From NCBI RefSeq assembly GCF_964340395.1, contig NC_135557.1:4788716-4851215 (forward strand): DNA of 62,500 nucleotides. The letters are read 5' to 3'. Source of the stretch: Glandiceps talaboti. Taxonomy: Eukaryota > Hemichordata > Enteropneusta > Spengelidae. A program made the position numbers and the translations under genes. Under the pieces are notes generated by a model. That model saw nothing but the letters and a program-made list of their open reading frames with translations. It ran no database searches and was not told the DNA's origin. Shown one piece after another: positions 47,031 to 59,445 of the stretch; the first letter of the stretch is position 1; each line of letters opens with the position of its first letter.

Positions 47031-48275
47031 ATGTATCCTTTTTTACCCAAAACCAAACCATGGGTAAAAAAGAATAGCAATGGATCATTTGACGTCACAA
47101 TGGGAAGCAACGACGGGGCCGAAATATGCGAACTGGTCGGAATATTCATGCTACACAAATTAGCCAAAAAATACGGTAAAGAAAACATAGGTCTATATAG
47201 GGACGACGGACTAGCCGCCTTCAAGAACAATACCGGAAGTAAATCAGAAAGTATCAGAAAAGACATAACTAAAACCTTCAAAGCCATGGGGTTAAAAATA
47301 ACCATACTCACCAATCTGAAAACCGTCAACTTTCTAGACATAACGCTCAACCTCAACAACGGTAAATATTACCCTTACAGGAAACCCAACGACAACCCCA
47401 TGTACATACACACACAGTCTAACCACCCACCCAGCATCATCAAGAACATATCGTCAGCCATCGGCCGTAGAATTTCCGACATATCATCCGACGAACACAT
47501 CTTCAACCAGGCAGCCCCACTGTACCAAAATGCACTAAAAACCAGCGGCCACAAAGAGAACATCACGTACACCAGCACCCCGACGCAGAAAAACAAGAAA
47601 AACAGAAATAGAAACACCATCTGGTTTAACCCACCATACAGCAAAAATGTAGCCACCAATGTAGGCAAACGATTCCTCAACCTAATCACAAAACATTTCC
47701 CAGCAGACTCTAAGTTACACAAAATATTCAACAGAAACAATGTCAAAGTCAGTTATAGCTGCATGCCAAACATGGCTACCATAATCAAAGCGCATAACGC
47801 CACCATCTCCAACAGCGAAACTAAACCCACTCAAAAACCCTGTAATTGCAGACAGAAAGACACCTGCCCTCTGAACGGCGAATGCCAAACGGAAAACATC
47901 GTATACCAAGCCACCGTCCACGGAAAACAAACAAAAGTATATATCGGTCTAACAGAGAACAACTTCAAACAGAGATACGCCAACCACAAACAGTCATTCA
48001 AACATGAAAAACACGAAAACAGCACAGAACTATCAAAACACATTTGGAAACTGAAAAGAAACAATGAGCCTTTTTCCGTATCCTGGTCCATCAACAAGAA
48101 AGCCCAAGCATACACCAATAAAACAAAACGATGCAACCTGTGTTTAACCGAAAAACTAACTATTATTAAAGCAGACAAAAGCTCCACACTAAACAAAAGA
48201 ACTGAGTTGATATCCAAATGCCGACACGAGAATAAGTTTTATTTGTCCAACTTCAATAGAGCATCTATCACCTAA
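47031..48275 (+). pseudogene. Penelope-type reverse transcriptase with GIY-YIG endonuclease, N-truncated
   Basis: The frame gives 414 residues. RT motifs are WVKKNSNGSFDVTMGSNDGA with EICELVGIFMLH (about 11-42) and the catalytic GLYRDDGLA (54-62). VNFLDITLNL and YPYRKPNDNPMYIHTQSNHP (99-132) form the thumb region. A Cys cluster, CNC...CPLNGEC (271-285), precedes the GIY-YIG nuclease: NIVYQATV (289-296), KVYIG (302-306), Arg315 in QRYANHK, Glu374 in LTEKLTI and Asn388 in LNKRTEL, all in the expected order. The N-terminal RT motif with the first catalytic Asp is missing, so it is dead as it stands, but no internal stop or frameshift is seen. The enzyme family copies its RNA at a nuclease-made chromosomal end. 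Confidence 0.95.
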
Positions 48276-48479
48276 ACTATTAAACCCGTTAACTAACGGA
48301 ACATCAAAGCCCAACATGGAACAACCCGCCAACACTTACTTGTCCGCACCCAATAACCCACACAATAACAACCAACACCTCCACACATACAACACCTACC
48401 CACCGACACAGACAATAGTGATGGTATTTCTATTGTCTACACTCTATATATACAGCACACCCAGAGAGTAGGCCTCAGA

Positions 48480-48520
48480 GTGTCTGATGATCGCAATATG
48501 CGTGAAACTCCGAGTTACAC
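48480..48520 (+). ncRNA. Hammerhead ribozyme in Penelope terminal region
   Basis: Core CTGATGA (48484-48490) and GAAA (48504-48507). Stem II is CGCA/TGCG with loop ATA (48492-48502). Stem III is ACT/AGT with loop CCG (48507-48515), the T being U16.1. Stem I is GTGT (48480-48483) with ACAC (48517-48520). Cleavage is predicted after T48516. The base pair closing stem II next to the core is a U-U mismatch here. Small stem III hammerheads are known in Penelope-like elements, where they self-cleave element transcripts. Confidence 0.82.
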
Positions 48521-48659
48521 CCAAGAAAGAGTTCCAGTACTACCAAAACTATTACGCTCTGCCACTGCGGTATAGAGCACTGTCTTATAGCAGATTGATA
48601 CTCACCGAGTTACTCAACTATATATATATATATAGTTGAGTAATGGTAAAGGAAAAGCT

Positions 48660-49890
48660 GCTAGGACTGGATAATAGGTAAAATGTATAGATATAAGTAT
48701 AACTCAGTCACTGTATAATATGACATACAAGAAAGTCCCCTATTTTTGGTTAGAGCGCCACCTAGGGGTAGCCAACAACCTATTGCGTGAAGTGTTGTTT
48801 TCCTATAAAATCACTAAAATACTAATTGTATTGATTCCACTGTGAAAAATATCTTTACCTAGACGCTTTGCCAGAACTACAAACATTATTTTCTATCACA
48901 GGGAAGTCATCAAATAACTGCGTACGGATTGAGTCTTAGCATATGTCACATTGAATGGTCAATATTTCTTGGAAATGTTTAAACCGCCTACACTGAGTTG
49001 AGAATGGATATGTAAAATAAAAGCAAATGAGATAGCAGTGTCATTGTTACTTTATTTGTCTTAACAGTGTCACAATTACTGAATACACAGCACTCAAAAT
49101 TGAACAGAGATATGAATATAACGCCTCTTTGTCAAAATGACAAGCACGGCGATACCACAAGCTCATGGGTAGATATGCGAGTGATTGCACAATTTATGGC
49201 GGGGGGGGGGGGCAGAATGCTCAGGAAATGGATTTAGGACTGGCTGGTTTCCAATCAATGGCAATTAATAGTCATCTTTTGTCTCCAATTACAAGCTATA
49301 TAATAAATTCTTCCAAAACAGACTGATTATGGCTCAAGATGCTATTGACCTTTCCTTCAAATAATATGACCAAGTCTCATTTGAATGTACGCAGCCAATG
49401 TCAATGAGAAAAGCTAGTCTCTCTCAACTGGTAACATATATTATAAATGGGCTGGAATGTGTCAATTTTGAGTGAGCAAAATTAAAATAAAAAATGAAGT
49501 ACTTTCTTTAATATCAACGCATATATTGCAAAACCAGGCTCAGCATGAAAAGTATAGTGTGATTTATTAATAAATAAAACAAGAAAGACAACTTGTACAA
49601 CATTTGACACACTTAGCTGTTTCACCCATCCATGATCACGAGTGGTTTAGACTGTTTGAGGAAAGACACGGTAAGGCCTAATAGCAATAGTCTGTTCTCT
49701 GAGAGCATGATAACGTGATGAAACCATGATCACATTGATGTATAGCATGCATGACATCGTTTTCCTCTTTGTGGTTGTAAATCCTATCGAAACTTTGAAG
49801 GATACGCAAAGATGTCCGATTAATGCATAGTGTGGCCGCTGAAATTGTTGAACAAAATCAGAGATGAAAATATGAAACAGAAAGATCGGT
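48660..49890. other. Non-coding stretch, nothing recognised
   Basis: AT-rich sequence with a 12-G run near 49200. No gene, RNA or repeat that I can support. Confidence 0.5.
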
Positions 49891-49896
49891 GATCGT

Positions 49897-51200
49897 GTTA
49901 GTCGTCACTGGAGGGCGACACAACGAGGGAATAATTTCTTATACATATTCTTAAACTCAGATGTTGTCGTTGGTGGCGTTGGATTTGATATCCAAGTTAG
50001 TGCATGTTTGGAAGCCATCGGATATTAATTAGTTTCTCAAAATATATTTGGCTGTTCACCTTGTTTAGATATCAACAATTACATAATATAGTACACTAGA
50101 CAAGTTAGACAATCTTTACAGTTGATAGAGTATATGATTGCATAACTGTCCTTCAAACCAATTCATGTTTAACATAAAAAAAAACTTTTATCGAAGTACC
50201 CAAAGTATACGTCATGTGGTCAATGCAACGTCATGCTAATTTTAATATTAGTGGTGTTCGGGCATTCTACCCCTTATGGTGCCCCAAAAAATAATCTGTT
50301 TCTGGTCAGGTCGAAGTTTCAAAAGTGGTGCGACGATGCGATATTAATTTTTTCCCACTCTTTTAAGACTTCATATGAATGTTTTTCGCACTGTGTTGAA
50401 GTCTACTAATGCAGTGACTGTCATAGTTTTAATGTTTCTTGAAAAAATTCCATCAGGACCAAAGTCATTAATTAACGTTGATCGGCGACAGGAATAGAGA
50501 ATGCAAAGATTTATCGGAAAAAAGGGTTGACGCGCGCTGACCAGAAACATATTTGTTTTTTGGTCTTAATACCCGGGTTAGTCGTCACTGGAGGGCGACA
50601 CACCGAGGGAATCATTTCCTGTCCAATTTTGGGATAGATTCGTAAACTCAAATGTGGTCGTTGGTGGCGTTGGATTTGGCGCATCGTCGTGCATCACTGC
50701 CCTCTACGGTGTATGTGTTTTCTCCCAACGCCCATATGCTCTACGCCTTGTTTTTAAAGTTGTCCCCAATGCGCCAGAAAAACATGCTCTCGCTTGAGAG
50801 AATGGATTTGGCGCTGCACGTTCGGAAGCCATAAAAGGATACTATTCAGTTTCTCAAATTATATTTGGTTATGCACCTTGTTTAGATATCAACAATTACG
50901 TAAATATAGAAACATATACAATTTTCAGAGTTGTAAACCAGTCATATTTCATTTTCTAATAAATTGTATATTAAATCTTGGGTATCGTGCCTTGGCCGTC
51001 CAAATCATAGTATCAATTGCATAACTGGCCTTCAAACCAATCTATGTTTACCATAAAAACATAATCAGGTTTGAATGAACCGTGGTAAATACTTCCACGT
51101 ATTTCTAAGCTTGATCGAACGACACACTGTAGGTCACATGGTCAACGCAACGTCATGCTAATTTTAATATTGATGGTGTTCGGACTTCGAATTCCTCCCC
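49897..51200 (+). repeat. Diverged tandem duplication (~0.7-kb unit)
   Basis: 49897-50270 and 50577-51200 share GTTAGTCGTCACTGGAGGGC, GTCGTTGGTGGCGTTGGATT, CACCTTGTTTAGATATCAAC, CTTCAAACCAAT and CAACGTCATGCTAATTTTAA in the same order. Unit 2 has about 90 bp more after GGATTTGGCG, itself bounded by a second GGATTTGGCGC. Unit 1 seems to have lost it by deletion between the short repeats, or unit 2 gained it. Confidence 0.8.
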
Positions 51201-51647
51201 TTACTACGTAGTTAACTACATAAACGTACATACACGTATGCATAGATATGCATGGATGCCATATGATGGTGTGTATTCATACAAAAATAGGAAAGTATAA
51301 AGACGATATTCTTAGACGAATTAAACAATATTCTCATTTTGGAGTACTAAGAGAGGAATTCCTAAGTATTCACATTGTCATATTTGATATGCTTAAAATA
51401 TCCTCTGTCACATTCAGATGTAAATACTAGGCTTAGTATTCCAAGTGATATTCGTATCAAAATACTATGCATATCGTAATATGTCATCCATATTCTCACC
51501 AGCATACTACATATGTCGACATATTCCAAACAATTCTTATCTGAATACTATGAAATGAGAATACGTTAGAATATTGTCAGAATACACGACATATGGGTTA
51601 TGTATGCACATCAATATACGTTCGAATATGCTGGATTTGGTGCAGTG

Positions 51648-51649
<2 letters not shown>

Positions 51650-51677
<28 letters not shown>
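51650..51677. repeat. (ACAG)n microsatellite
   Basis: Seven tetranucleotide units. Confidence 0.9.
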
Positions 51678-51678
<1 letters not shown>

Positions 51679-51736
51679 GGAAGGCATACACAAATACATT
51701 GACATGGCTCTCACCCAAATCTGGCCAAATAAAAAA

Positions 51737-52083
51737 TGTTGTTTGGCTCGGGTTACCCGACCACACCTACTTTTTCACGCCGACCTCAACTTTTTTTTGT
51801 GTATTCCAGATCATAGAAAAATAATAATAAAATCGCGAAAATCGTGTGAAGTCTCGCAAGAAATAGTGAGTGTGGAAACTGATATCAACTTAAAAAGACA
51901 ATATAAAACTATTCTTCCAATCTATAATGGAGGTTCATCTGATAGGAAGAAATAAACAACACTGAAACCATTTCGAAAACAATGGAAAACATGAAGTAGA
52001 CACTCACACATGAAATAATAAATATAATGAAATAAAAAATCTGCCTACCCCACCTATTTTATAATTGAACGACACATTTTTTT
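51737..52083. mobile_element. ~350-bp TIR element, copy 1
   Basis: It matches 61526-61876 along its length: GACATCAACTT/GATATCAACTT, AAAAAGACAATATAAAACTA, TTCTTCCAATCT, CATCTGATAGGAAGAAATAA. Copy 2 ends are imperfect inverted repeats (TTTGGTTCCGGTTA near the start, GTAATCGGAACCACACA near the end). A lone terminal piece, reversed, lies at 55574-55612. Non-coding, MITE-like. Confidence 0.7.
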
Positions 52084-52093
52084 TATGAATATA

Positions 52094-53898
52094 GGTTTTA
52101 GAAGAAATTGCGGGGAAACCTTGAGAAGTTTAAATTGTACTTTACTCGGTAAACAATGGTTTCATTTGGTTCAAATAATGAGAAAAATATTTCAGACCCC
52201 CTTTTCAGACCATCAGATTTTTCATGGCGACCCCCCTCTCCCCTTGATTCCTCATTTTTTCCATGGCTCCCCAATTTCTCCCAAACCATTCCCCACCGTA
52301 AATGTTGACGCAAGCCTAATTTGCAAATCACTGATGTGATCATCATATTAAGAATATATCTTAATCTAAACACTCCTTAGAATTTTCCCACAGCATCTCA
52401 GCGGCATCTGCTCAGTAATTGTGGAATTATAGACTCCTGACCAAAAAGACACATCTTAACCCTAATTTGCATATCACTGATGAATTCATCGTATCATGAA
52501 CAATTCTTAAACTAAACACAACGAAGAACATTCCTACCGAATATAAGAGGCCAATCTGCCCAGATGTTTTGGAGTTTAAGTGTTTTTAACCAAAACTCAC
52601 AAAACAAATAAACTGGGCAATAGCTACATCATTCCTGGTCCACGCATACAACTCTCGTTTTCCACATTTTGAAATGTAACCAGGCATAAATATTGTTATT
52701 AATTGTGTTTATTGGTAATGATAATGTGACAACTTGCATTTTGTTATTTTACCCCTTTTCACCGGTATTTTATTCTTTTCGGTAGACTTAGTCTGTGCAT
52801 TTATTTGCTGAATATTCGAATCTGAAGCGTCTTTTATAATGACTTCGATATTATTGTAACCTACCGATGATCGTTATATAATTTACAAGTAAGATATAAA
52901 ATAGTCTTCTACGTTTGAAGACAAACTCCAACACTACATGTAGTTGTTGGAGGCATATTATCTTCTCTTTGATTTGCACCAAACCTTGAGTTTTTGTACT
53001 TAAGTTTTGGATTATTAATTGGTAGGTCATGTCCTTAAAATAAATATAGAAGGTATATGTTTAGTAATATTTAATAGCATATACTTCTACATGTATATGT
53101 ACACTTTCTATTTATTACATGTCTGCCTATCAGTCATTTTATGTAATTACGCTCTATCTTTATCATATATCATCTGGAATACCTTTGGACATAGACACGG
53201 TGGACGTGCCCATAATCGTTTTATTGGAAATGAACTTCCTTTTCTGAGATTTGCATCAAGCTAAAGTTCAAGTCAAACCAGCTATAGGAAAACAATATTC
53301 ATAGTTAATGAATAATCCATTGATTTTAAAACACGATTAAAACATTTTCCATGCATTAATACAAAACAGTTACTTTGTCTACGGATAAGTTCTTTTCTAG
53401 CTATAGATCAAAAGGACTAATAGTAAGCAGGTAGTTGCAATTTTCTGACGGAATTGTTGAACTTTCTTAAAACAATCAAATTTGGTGTATAGATAGATTT
53501 CGACCCGTGGAATCACTTGCGTAAAATGAAAATTGGTCGTGATTTTCAATTTGGCCACAATGCTTAGCAGTATTTTGATGAGGAATTGTTGCTTGTGTGA
53601 TACTTAGACATAACGCTGTATGTTATGTTTATTAGTGCAATTATGTACGGTCATATGCATAAATAACCAGATATAAAATAAATACCTTCAGTAAGAATTG
53701 TTGGCTCTATATTCTTTGTTATCATCAAGGGACAATCGGGTTTTCCCTTTGTTCTTTTACCAGAACTAGTAGAGAAGATAGCAGGTGGATTGTTTAAATT
53801 TTGATAAAAACATGAACATCCATTGGGTGTTTCTTAATCCGAGATGCCAACCATTTTCCTACATGACCATTAAATCATGCTAAAAATGTATATTTAGG
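52094..53898 (+). repeat. Segmental duplication, copy 2 (empty sites)
   Basis: Collinear with 700-3928 but lacking the MITE and LINE insertions. The empty sites are GGATTATTAATTGGTAGG (about 53012) and CTATCTTTATCATATATCAT (about 53152). Confidence 0.9.
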
Positions 53899-54183
53899 TC
53901 ACGTGTATCTTCCTGAATGAAGACAAATATTGGGGAATAATATAATGATACCATCGCCAGTAAAATATAAAACAATTGTGGAAAGTAATGTAATCCTATT
54001 ATCACACTTTTCCTGGTAGTTAGCATATCGCCCGCTACACTTTTAGAGTAATCTTGTCTATTAGTCAAACATTGCAATCTTCAATGGCATATATTTTGCA
54101 AACGAAAGATATGGCCAGTTCCTTATTGTCTACTGATAAAATTAATATCCTGCCAATCACTGGTTAAGACTATACTATAGTAC

Positions 54184-55102
54184 ATTATATTATACCAGTA
54201 TATTGATGGTGGAAATCGAGGGATCTGATTGGTCTAGACATCGAACTAGCGCGTCTAAAACGAGTGATAATGCACTGCTGGTACGATAATGCACTGCTGG
54301 CACGCGTCCAAATTTTGTTCGTCTACGAGCGTTGAGTTGTAGTCCGCCGTGATACTGATAGTGAACTCTTCGAATTGTCAGAGGAGGATTTTCTCTCAAT
54401 GAGACAATATTTTATGAGAAATTATGAAGGAAATTTCGAGAGCAACCCAGTCATCGCGTATTTGTTCAAACCATCGCCTACTACATGTACTAAGGTCAAG
54501 GCGCTATATAGCGCTAGGCATGCACGAGATCGGGCCCAGCCTCGGCGCGGCGCGGCTGGAGTGGAAACATTGGTGAGCTGTCCTGTCCTGTCATAAAAAT
54601 GAAGCAAGTGAAAGAGGTTACACTGGCCGACTTACCATTAATCTAAATAGAAATTTGTCTGGGATCCTGTCCTAGAGTATCAGTCATCAATCCGAGAGGG
54701 AAATCCTCAAACCCGAAAATCTACTGAGGTAACTTCCAGTAATATAAATACATTGTAAATATCAACCTGTCTATCACTTCACCGAGTCGCGAATTCAGCC
54801 GGGAACGATCGAAGCACGCTGTATTCAATAAACCACTTCAAGTTTATACCTTGAGTCAAACAGGTTGTTTATTCATCACTGTGCACTTTTAATGAGCCGA
54901 TCAATGTACAGATTATCCCTAGAAACGACGAGCAGATAAAATAAATCCAGTCGCTGCACGACGTTCACATTGAGCCCAAGATCAGCTGTCTTGAAAAGCA
55001 GCGTTATTGTTATGCAAATTAGACACAGAGGCGCATATGAAACGAGAAAACGTTATTTCTTATCTTGTTTCCGATATTTTCAATATACTGGTATAATATA
55101 AT
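54184..55102. mobile_element. 919-bp element with 22-bp perfect TIRs
   Basis: ATTATATTATACCAGTATAT (starting 54184) and its inverse ending 55102 are perfect over 22 bp. The terminus with its subterminal CCAATCAGAT / ATCTGATTGG recurs at 29130-29180. A short plus frame from 54375 (SEEDFLSMRQYFMRNYEG...) is open for about 70 residues, but nothing ties it to a protein family. It may be a captured or chance frame. Confidence 0.6.
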
Positions 55103-55104
55103 AG

Positions 55105-55246
55105 CGATAAACCACCCCTGGGGAAGGTATACCACTCGGTTTTGACCAGTGAACTCAATATATGCACTCGCTATCGCTCGTGCATATATTTCGTTCACTG
55201 GTCAAAACCTCTTGGTATACCATCCCCAGGGGGTGGTTTATTGCTT
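55105..55246. repeat. 142-bp fold-back, arms ~60 bp
   Basis: AGCGATAAACCACCCCTGGGG and the inverse (CCCCAGGGGGTGGTTTATTGC) bound arms that also include GGTATACCA, TTTTGACCAGTGAAC and ATATGCAC with partners. It directly abuts the TIR at 55102. A related, more diverged copy is 28893-29035. Confidence 0.82.
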
Positions 55247-55366
55247 AAATAACTTATATCACCCTCATGGTTATTGTCATTATGCATGATAAGATTTTTT
55301 TAGATTATAAAATACTCGTTGTTCTCGTCGTATAGCTCAAATTGTCTAATCTTTTTAATTTTACAG

Positions 55367-55555
55367 TTCAACCTGTACTCTTGTCATCAACAGGGCAACA
55401 TTATTTAGAAGGTCACAGATGTCAACCATTGTCTTGTCGTGTCAACATTGACCTTCCATTTAACAATTCCATCACTTTCCAAACTGTGTTAACGTATCAG
55501 AGGAGTACAAGTGACGACAGACGAGTTGGCATAACGAGGACATTTTATGCAATTG
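55367..55555 (+). CDS. Candidate coding exon, unrecognised
   Basis: After a strong acceptor (CTTTTTAATTTTACAG) a frame encodes VQPVLLSSTGQHYLEGHRCQ PLSCRVNIDLPFNNSI TFQTVLTYQRSTSDDRRVGI TRTFYAI. Two Cys followed by alternating polar/hydrophobic strands suggest an extracellular beta domain. Integrin-alpha calf domains have a similar 'C..L.C.V..L' pattern, a weak hint only. Possible donors are ATTG/GTGAAAG (used for the end given) or AGC/GTAAAAG. A repeat fragment starts at 55574. Neighbouring exons were not found. Confidence 0.4.
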
Positions 55556-55887
55556 GTGAAAGCGTAAAAGACGTAGGTGGGGTCGGGTGACCGGAACCAA
55601 ACAGTATTGTTTTACAACTAAGTGGTACAGTCAGAATTTTGCTAGGGGCTATACATAAATTGCAAGGGGAGGTTTCTGTGTTTTTCATAGTAAGAACGTG
55701 ATGAAAGCCGCCCCCCCCCCCATTGTTGTGTACAATAAGTACTGACCCCCCTCCTCTTCTGTAATTGGAATATATGTGTTATCAAAAATATCATTGAACA
55801 AGAATAGACACGCTCTCCAAAATACTTGCATGAAAAATGGCAACCTTCTCCTCACCCCTTACCTATATAATTCGTGATCAGTCCCTT

Positions 55888-55888
55888 A

Positions 55889-55954
<66 letters not shown>

Positions 55955-55978
55955 CCGTATATATATATATATATATAC
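55888..55978. repeat. (CA)n(CG)n(CA)n(TA)n microsatellite
   Basis: Compound dinucleotide tract with a GCGCGCGCGCG centre, able to adopt alternating purine-pyrimidine (Z-type) structure. From 55980 to 58840 I see no gene or repeat that I can support. Confidence 0.95.
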
Positions 55979-58839
55979 GCTGCTAGCAGTCGCTTCTAGT
56001 ACTTCAAGTAGTCAGTTAATTTAAGCATGATAAGAATAGCAAGCCTATACAAGCAAACTGTACAACAAATCTTTATGATCCGGATAATGGTATGATTTTG
56101 CGGACCGAGGTTGTGAGGCGGAAGGTCCCGACTTATAGAAGGGCCCGTAAGCCATACGACCGTAGAACAAAAAAATAAATCAATAAATGGTATTGGATCG
56201 CAGACACGTCTTCAAAACTTACTAAACAGGAAATATGATCTTTCTGACGGCGTATAGATATACTAGTAGTTCTCTTTGTATAGAACTACAGACTGTTGTG
56301 ACATGAAGGTCATCTTACACATATACCTGGCAAGGTTTCCATTCTCACATATTTAATGGATTATTCACAAGATGGTACAATACGAAGTGGATATACAGCA
56401 AAAACTACCCCTTTGCAACTTATCATATTTATTTTTCTGGATTCTGGGTAAGTGGTCTAATTACCTGCAGTAACATTATTTTCCAAATATATACATTATT
56501 ACCATACGCAATGCTTAACGCGTTCGAACAATAGATATGAGATTTATTCCCAGGTTACGTCACGACAAGACGCGTCTACGTCACAACAGTTTGCTGATTA
56601 CAGAAATATGATATAATGGCTATAATATAATGGTTCAGTAATATCCTTATATAGTTTATTAAAATTAGAATTACACAATTTCAGTCAAGGAGTTTTCTTG
56701 ATCCTGACGTAGACTTACTCAGATCAATGGGCTTCTCCTAGTGTGTGTTTCCACTGAACTGGGTGTACAATTGTGGTTTTTTTTCATTCCATGTGAGATA
56801 GTCAATTAAGTGTAACAATGCGAAATTATTACCTGGAAATTATGTGGAAGTTTGATTCCACAGTGAGGAACAAAATGAACCAATAAATTTCAAAATAAAT
56901 AAAATCGACACTTGCCATAACGTGTCAGTAGCTATTTCCTATATTAAATTGGACTTAGTTTACGCGGTTGTTGACCCGTGACAAGACATGTATTGGGATA
57001 TGATTATAATCTGTAATTGTATACAACAACTATACACAGACCTACGTATATATTATAACAGTGTATGCTTCTGTCTAGACAACGATTGACCTTATGCATA
57101 CCAGTGGTTACCATTTGTAAATTCCTCATCACGTGTTTAACATTGTTGATATGTTTTAAAGCCTACCGGTCAAATATCACTCCAATATTAAATTCTGAAT
57201 GAATGCTTCGAGTATAAAATGCAAAGAAAGACGTATTTTACAGGCCGGATATATATTGATACATCCAGGGAGAAATTACTTCCGCTGACAAAAATAAATA
57301 CACAACTTTATCATTTTAGTGTCTTCAATTGTATACCTTCCTATATAGTCTGGGTGCCAATGTGGTCTCTAAGTGGAGGTGTAAATCGTAACGATAACGT
57401 ATAGGAACTAGACTAACTGTCCTACTGATTATACGATAATTTGTCTAATTCTACATCCCCACTGTGTGTGTCACCTTTATAATTATTTCATTTTTGTTTG
57501 AAGTTGTTAGAATGTGTGTTTGTAACGCACATTCTGTCCCGTGAGTGAAACACCAAGGTATGTTATTTTGCCTGTATTAAGTCACGAAACACAGTTTATG
57601 TAGAATAGGGCTAAAAGGCGGTTGAAACCAATAATTTGGTCATTTTAGAGACTTAGGGACATTATATTGAAAAAAAATCGTCGTTCGTTGTTGATCACAA
57701 CGGTATGTTGAGGCACATGTATGGCCTGGCGGATTGATTTCAGTATCACAATGCAAAATCGCTGATATACGTCAATTACAAAAATCTACATTTTGCGTAT
57801 TTTTCGAAAATATTCACCGATGCACGAAAAAACGGAAAACATGCAACACAAAATTACTGTTAACAAGGTTTGGCATTTTAATACAAATTCATGATAATTG
57901 GCCATGCAACAGATGTTTTGGAAAAATGACGATTGCTTACAGCTATTCACAATCGTGTGGAGCGGAACGTGAACATCGTCTGTCGTAGGCTTCACTATTT
58001 GTACATCTTTGATCGAATCCAAAGATTCTGATAACACCAATATTTAATGTAATTTCGCCATATTCGCCAAATAGAAAACAATTTAACATTTTAAGAGGAA
58101 TTCCTGGAGCCACTGTTGAATATCATTGGCTTCCGTCATGGGATTGTATTATGTATTTAAAAAAATTATTGGTAAATTACGTCTCTATCTGGTTCGGGCA
58201 GACAAAACGAAAAAGAATATGTGCTTCAAGAAATGAGGAGAAGCCTATTACTAAAACCATCCTCCTTTTGCCAAAATACATGGTTGTTACATGAATGGAC
58301 AAGGGAAATGGAGAAACACTATGATATTGAAACAACTGATATGTGGGACGCCCAAATAAATGTGTCTTAACTAACGTCAGAAAAAAAAGTTAAAAACAAA
58401 TTTTCGTAAGTTTTAAGTTTATTTACGACATTGTCACCGATGTCGGGAACGCAACAAATATGGGGTCCGGATACAAAACGTTCAACATAGATGTACGTTG
58501 TATTTTGCTTACTTCAGTAATTTGAATCTTGTAAGTTTCATTTTAAAGGTATAACGGAGTAAAGTACATAAAACGGCAAATAAAAAAAACTTCGTTCATG
58601 TATCGAAGGTAGTGTATTCTAGATAATGTCCAAACAGGAGATCGGAAAGGACTGCGTAATACTCAACATTTATTAACGCAAATTTAACCAAAAGGGTTAT
58701 CGTGCCAGAGACAGAGAAGTAAAGTACAACCCCGCATAATTTTAGTAGCCGTAATGATTTATACTTTTTGTTTCAAATCCTTTATCATGCAAATATGTGG
58801 GTAGCGCATGTTCCACACAATGCGATTCAGAGACAAAGT

Positions 58840-59010
58840 TGTATGACGCGATGCGAATGGGGTGCGATGCGAATGCGAACTCAACGCGAAAAGGAAGCGA
58901 AGTGAAAGCGATGTTTAATTGAAGCGAACTCCCGTAAACTTGACATTTAGGCGAAGCGAAAGCGAAGCTGAAGCGATGCGAACGCGAATTGAGGCGAGAG
59001 CTTAGGCGAA
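58840..59010 (+). repeat. Cryptic GCGAA-rich repeat
   Basis: Irregular recurrences of GCGAAG, GCGATGCGAA, GCGAAAGCG and ACGCGAA, about 20 copies in 170 bp, spaced mostly by multiples of 5-6 bp. It is far more GC- and CpG-rich than its surroundings. Confidence 0.75.
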
Positions 59011-59166
59011 AGTTGAAAAATGAATTAAAGATATACTATTTGACGTACATGTACAGTGAATTTCATTTGAAGATAGAACGATAAATACACACTAGTAATG
59101 CAATATTAATTATATTTAATTGTACGACATTCAGGTTAACAAGAATATACATATATGTACGTATAT

Positions 59167-59310
<144 letters not shown>

Positions 59311-59396
59311 CTCGGTGAATATCAATCTGCTAAGACAGTGCTCTATACCACAGTGGCAGAGCGTAATAGTTTTGGTAGTACTGGAACTCTTTCTTG

Positions 59397-59439
59397 GTTG
59401 TAACTTCGAGTTTCGCGCATTGTGCGATCATCAGACAAC
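59397..59439 (-). ncRNA. Hammerhead ribozyme, minus strand, in inverted Penelope terminus
   Basis: On the minus strand: stem I GTTGT (59439-59435), CTGATGA, stem II CGCA-CAA-TGCG, GAAA, stem III ACT-CGA-AGT, T, then ACAAC (59401-59397) closing stem I with 5 pairs. The base before GAAA is C where the other copies have T. All core bases are present. Confidence 0.8.
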
Positions 59440-59445
59440 TCATCA

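Larger units (their letters stand above)
47023..48650 (+). mobile_element. Penelope-like retroelement, 5'-truncated
   Basis: It comprises an RT-endonuclease frame (47031-48275), about 200 bp of AC-rich 3' sequence, a hammerhead ribozyme (48480-48520) and a terminal segment ending in a (TA)n palindrome near 48650. The 5' break joins a RepB unit. The 3' segment from about 48484 recurs, twice and inverted, at 59312-59517. The coding strand is C- and A-rich, unlike the flanks. Confidence 0.9.

Noticed and set aside
47015-47746. Minus-strand frames opposite the Penelope ORF
   Set aside because: Antisense shadows of a well-supported RT-endonuclease frame.
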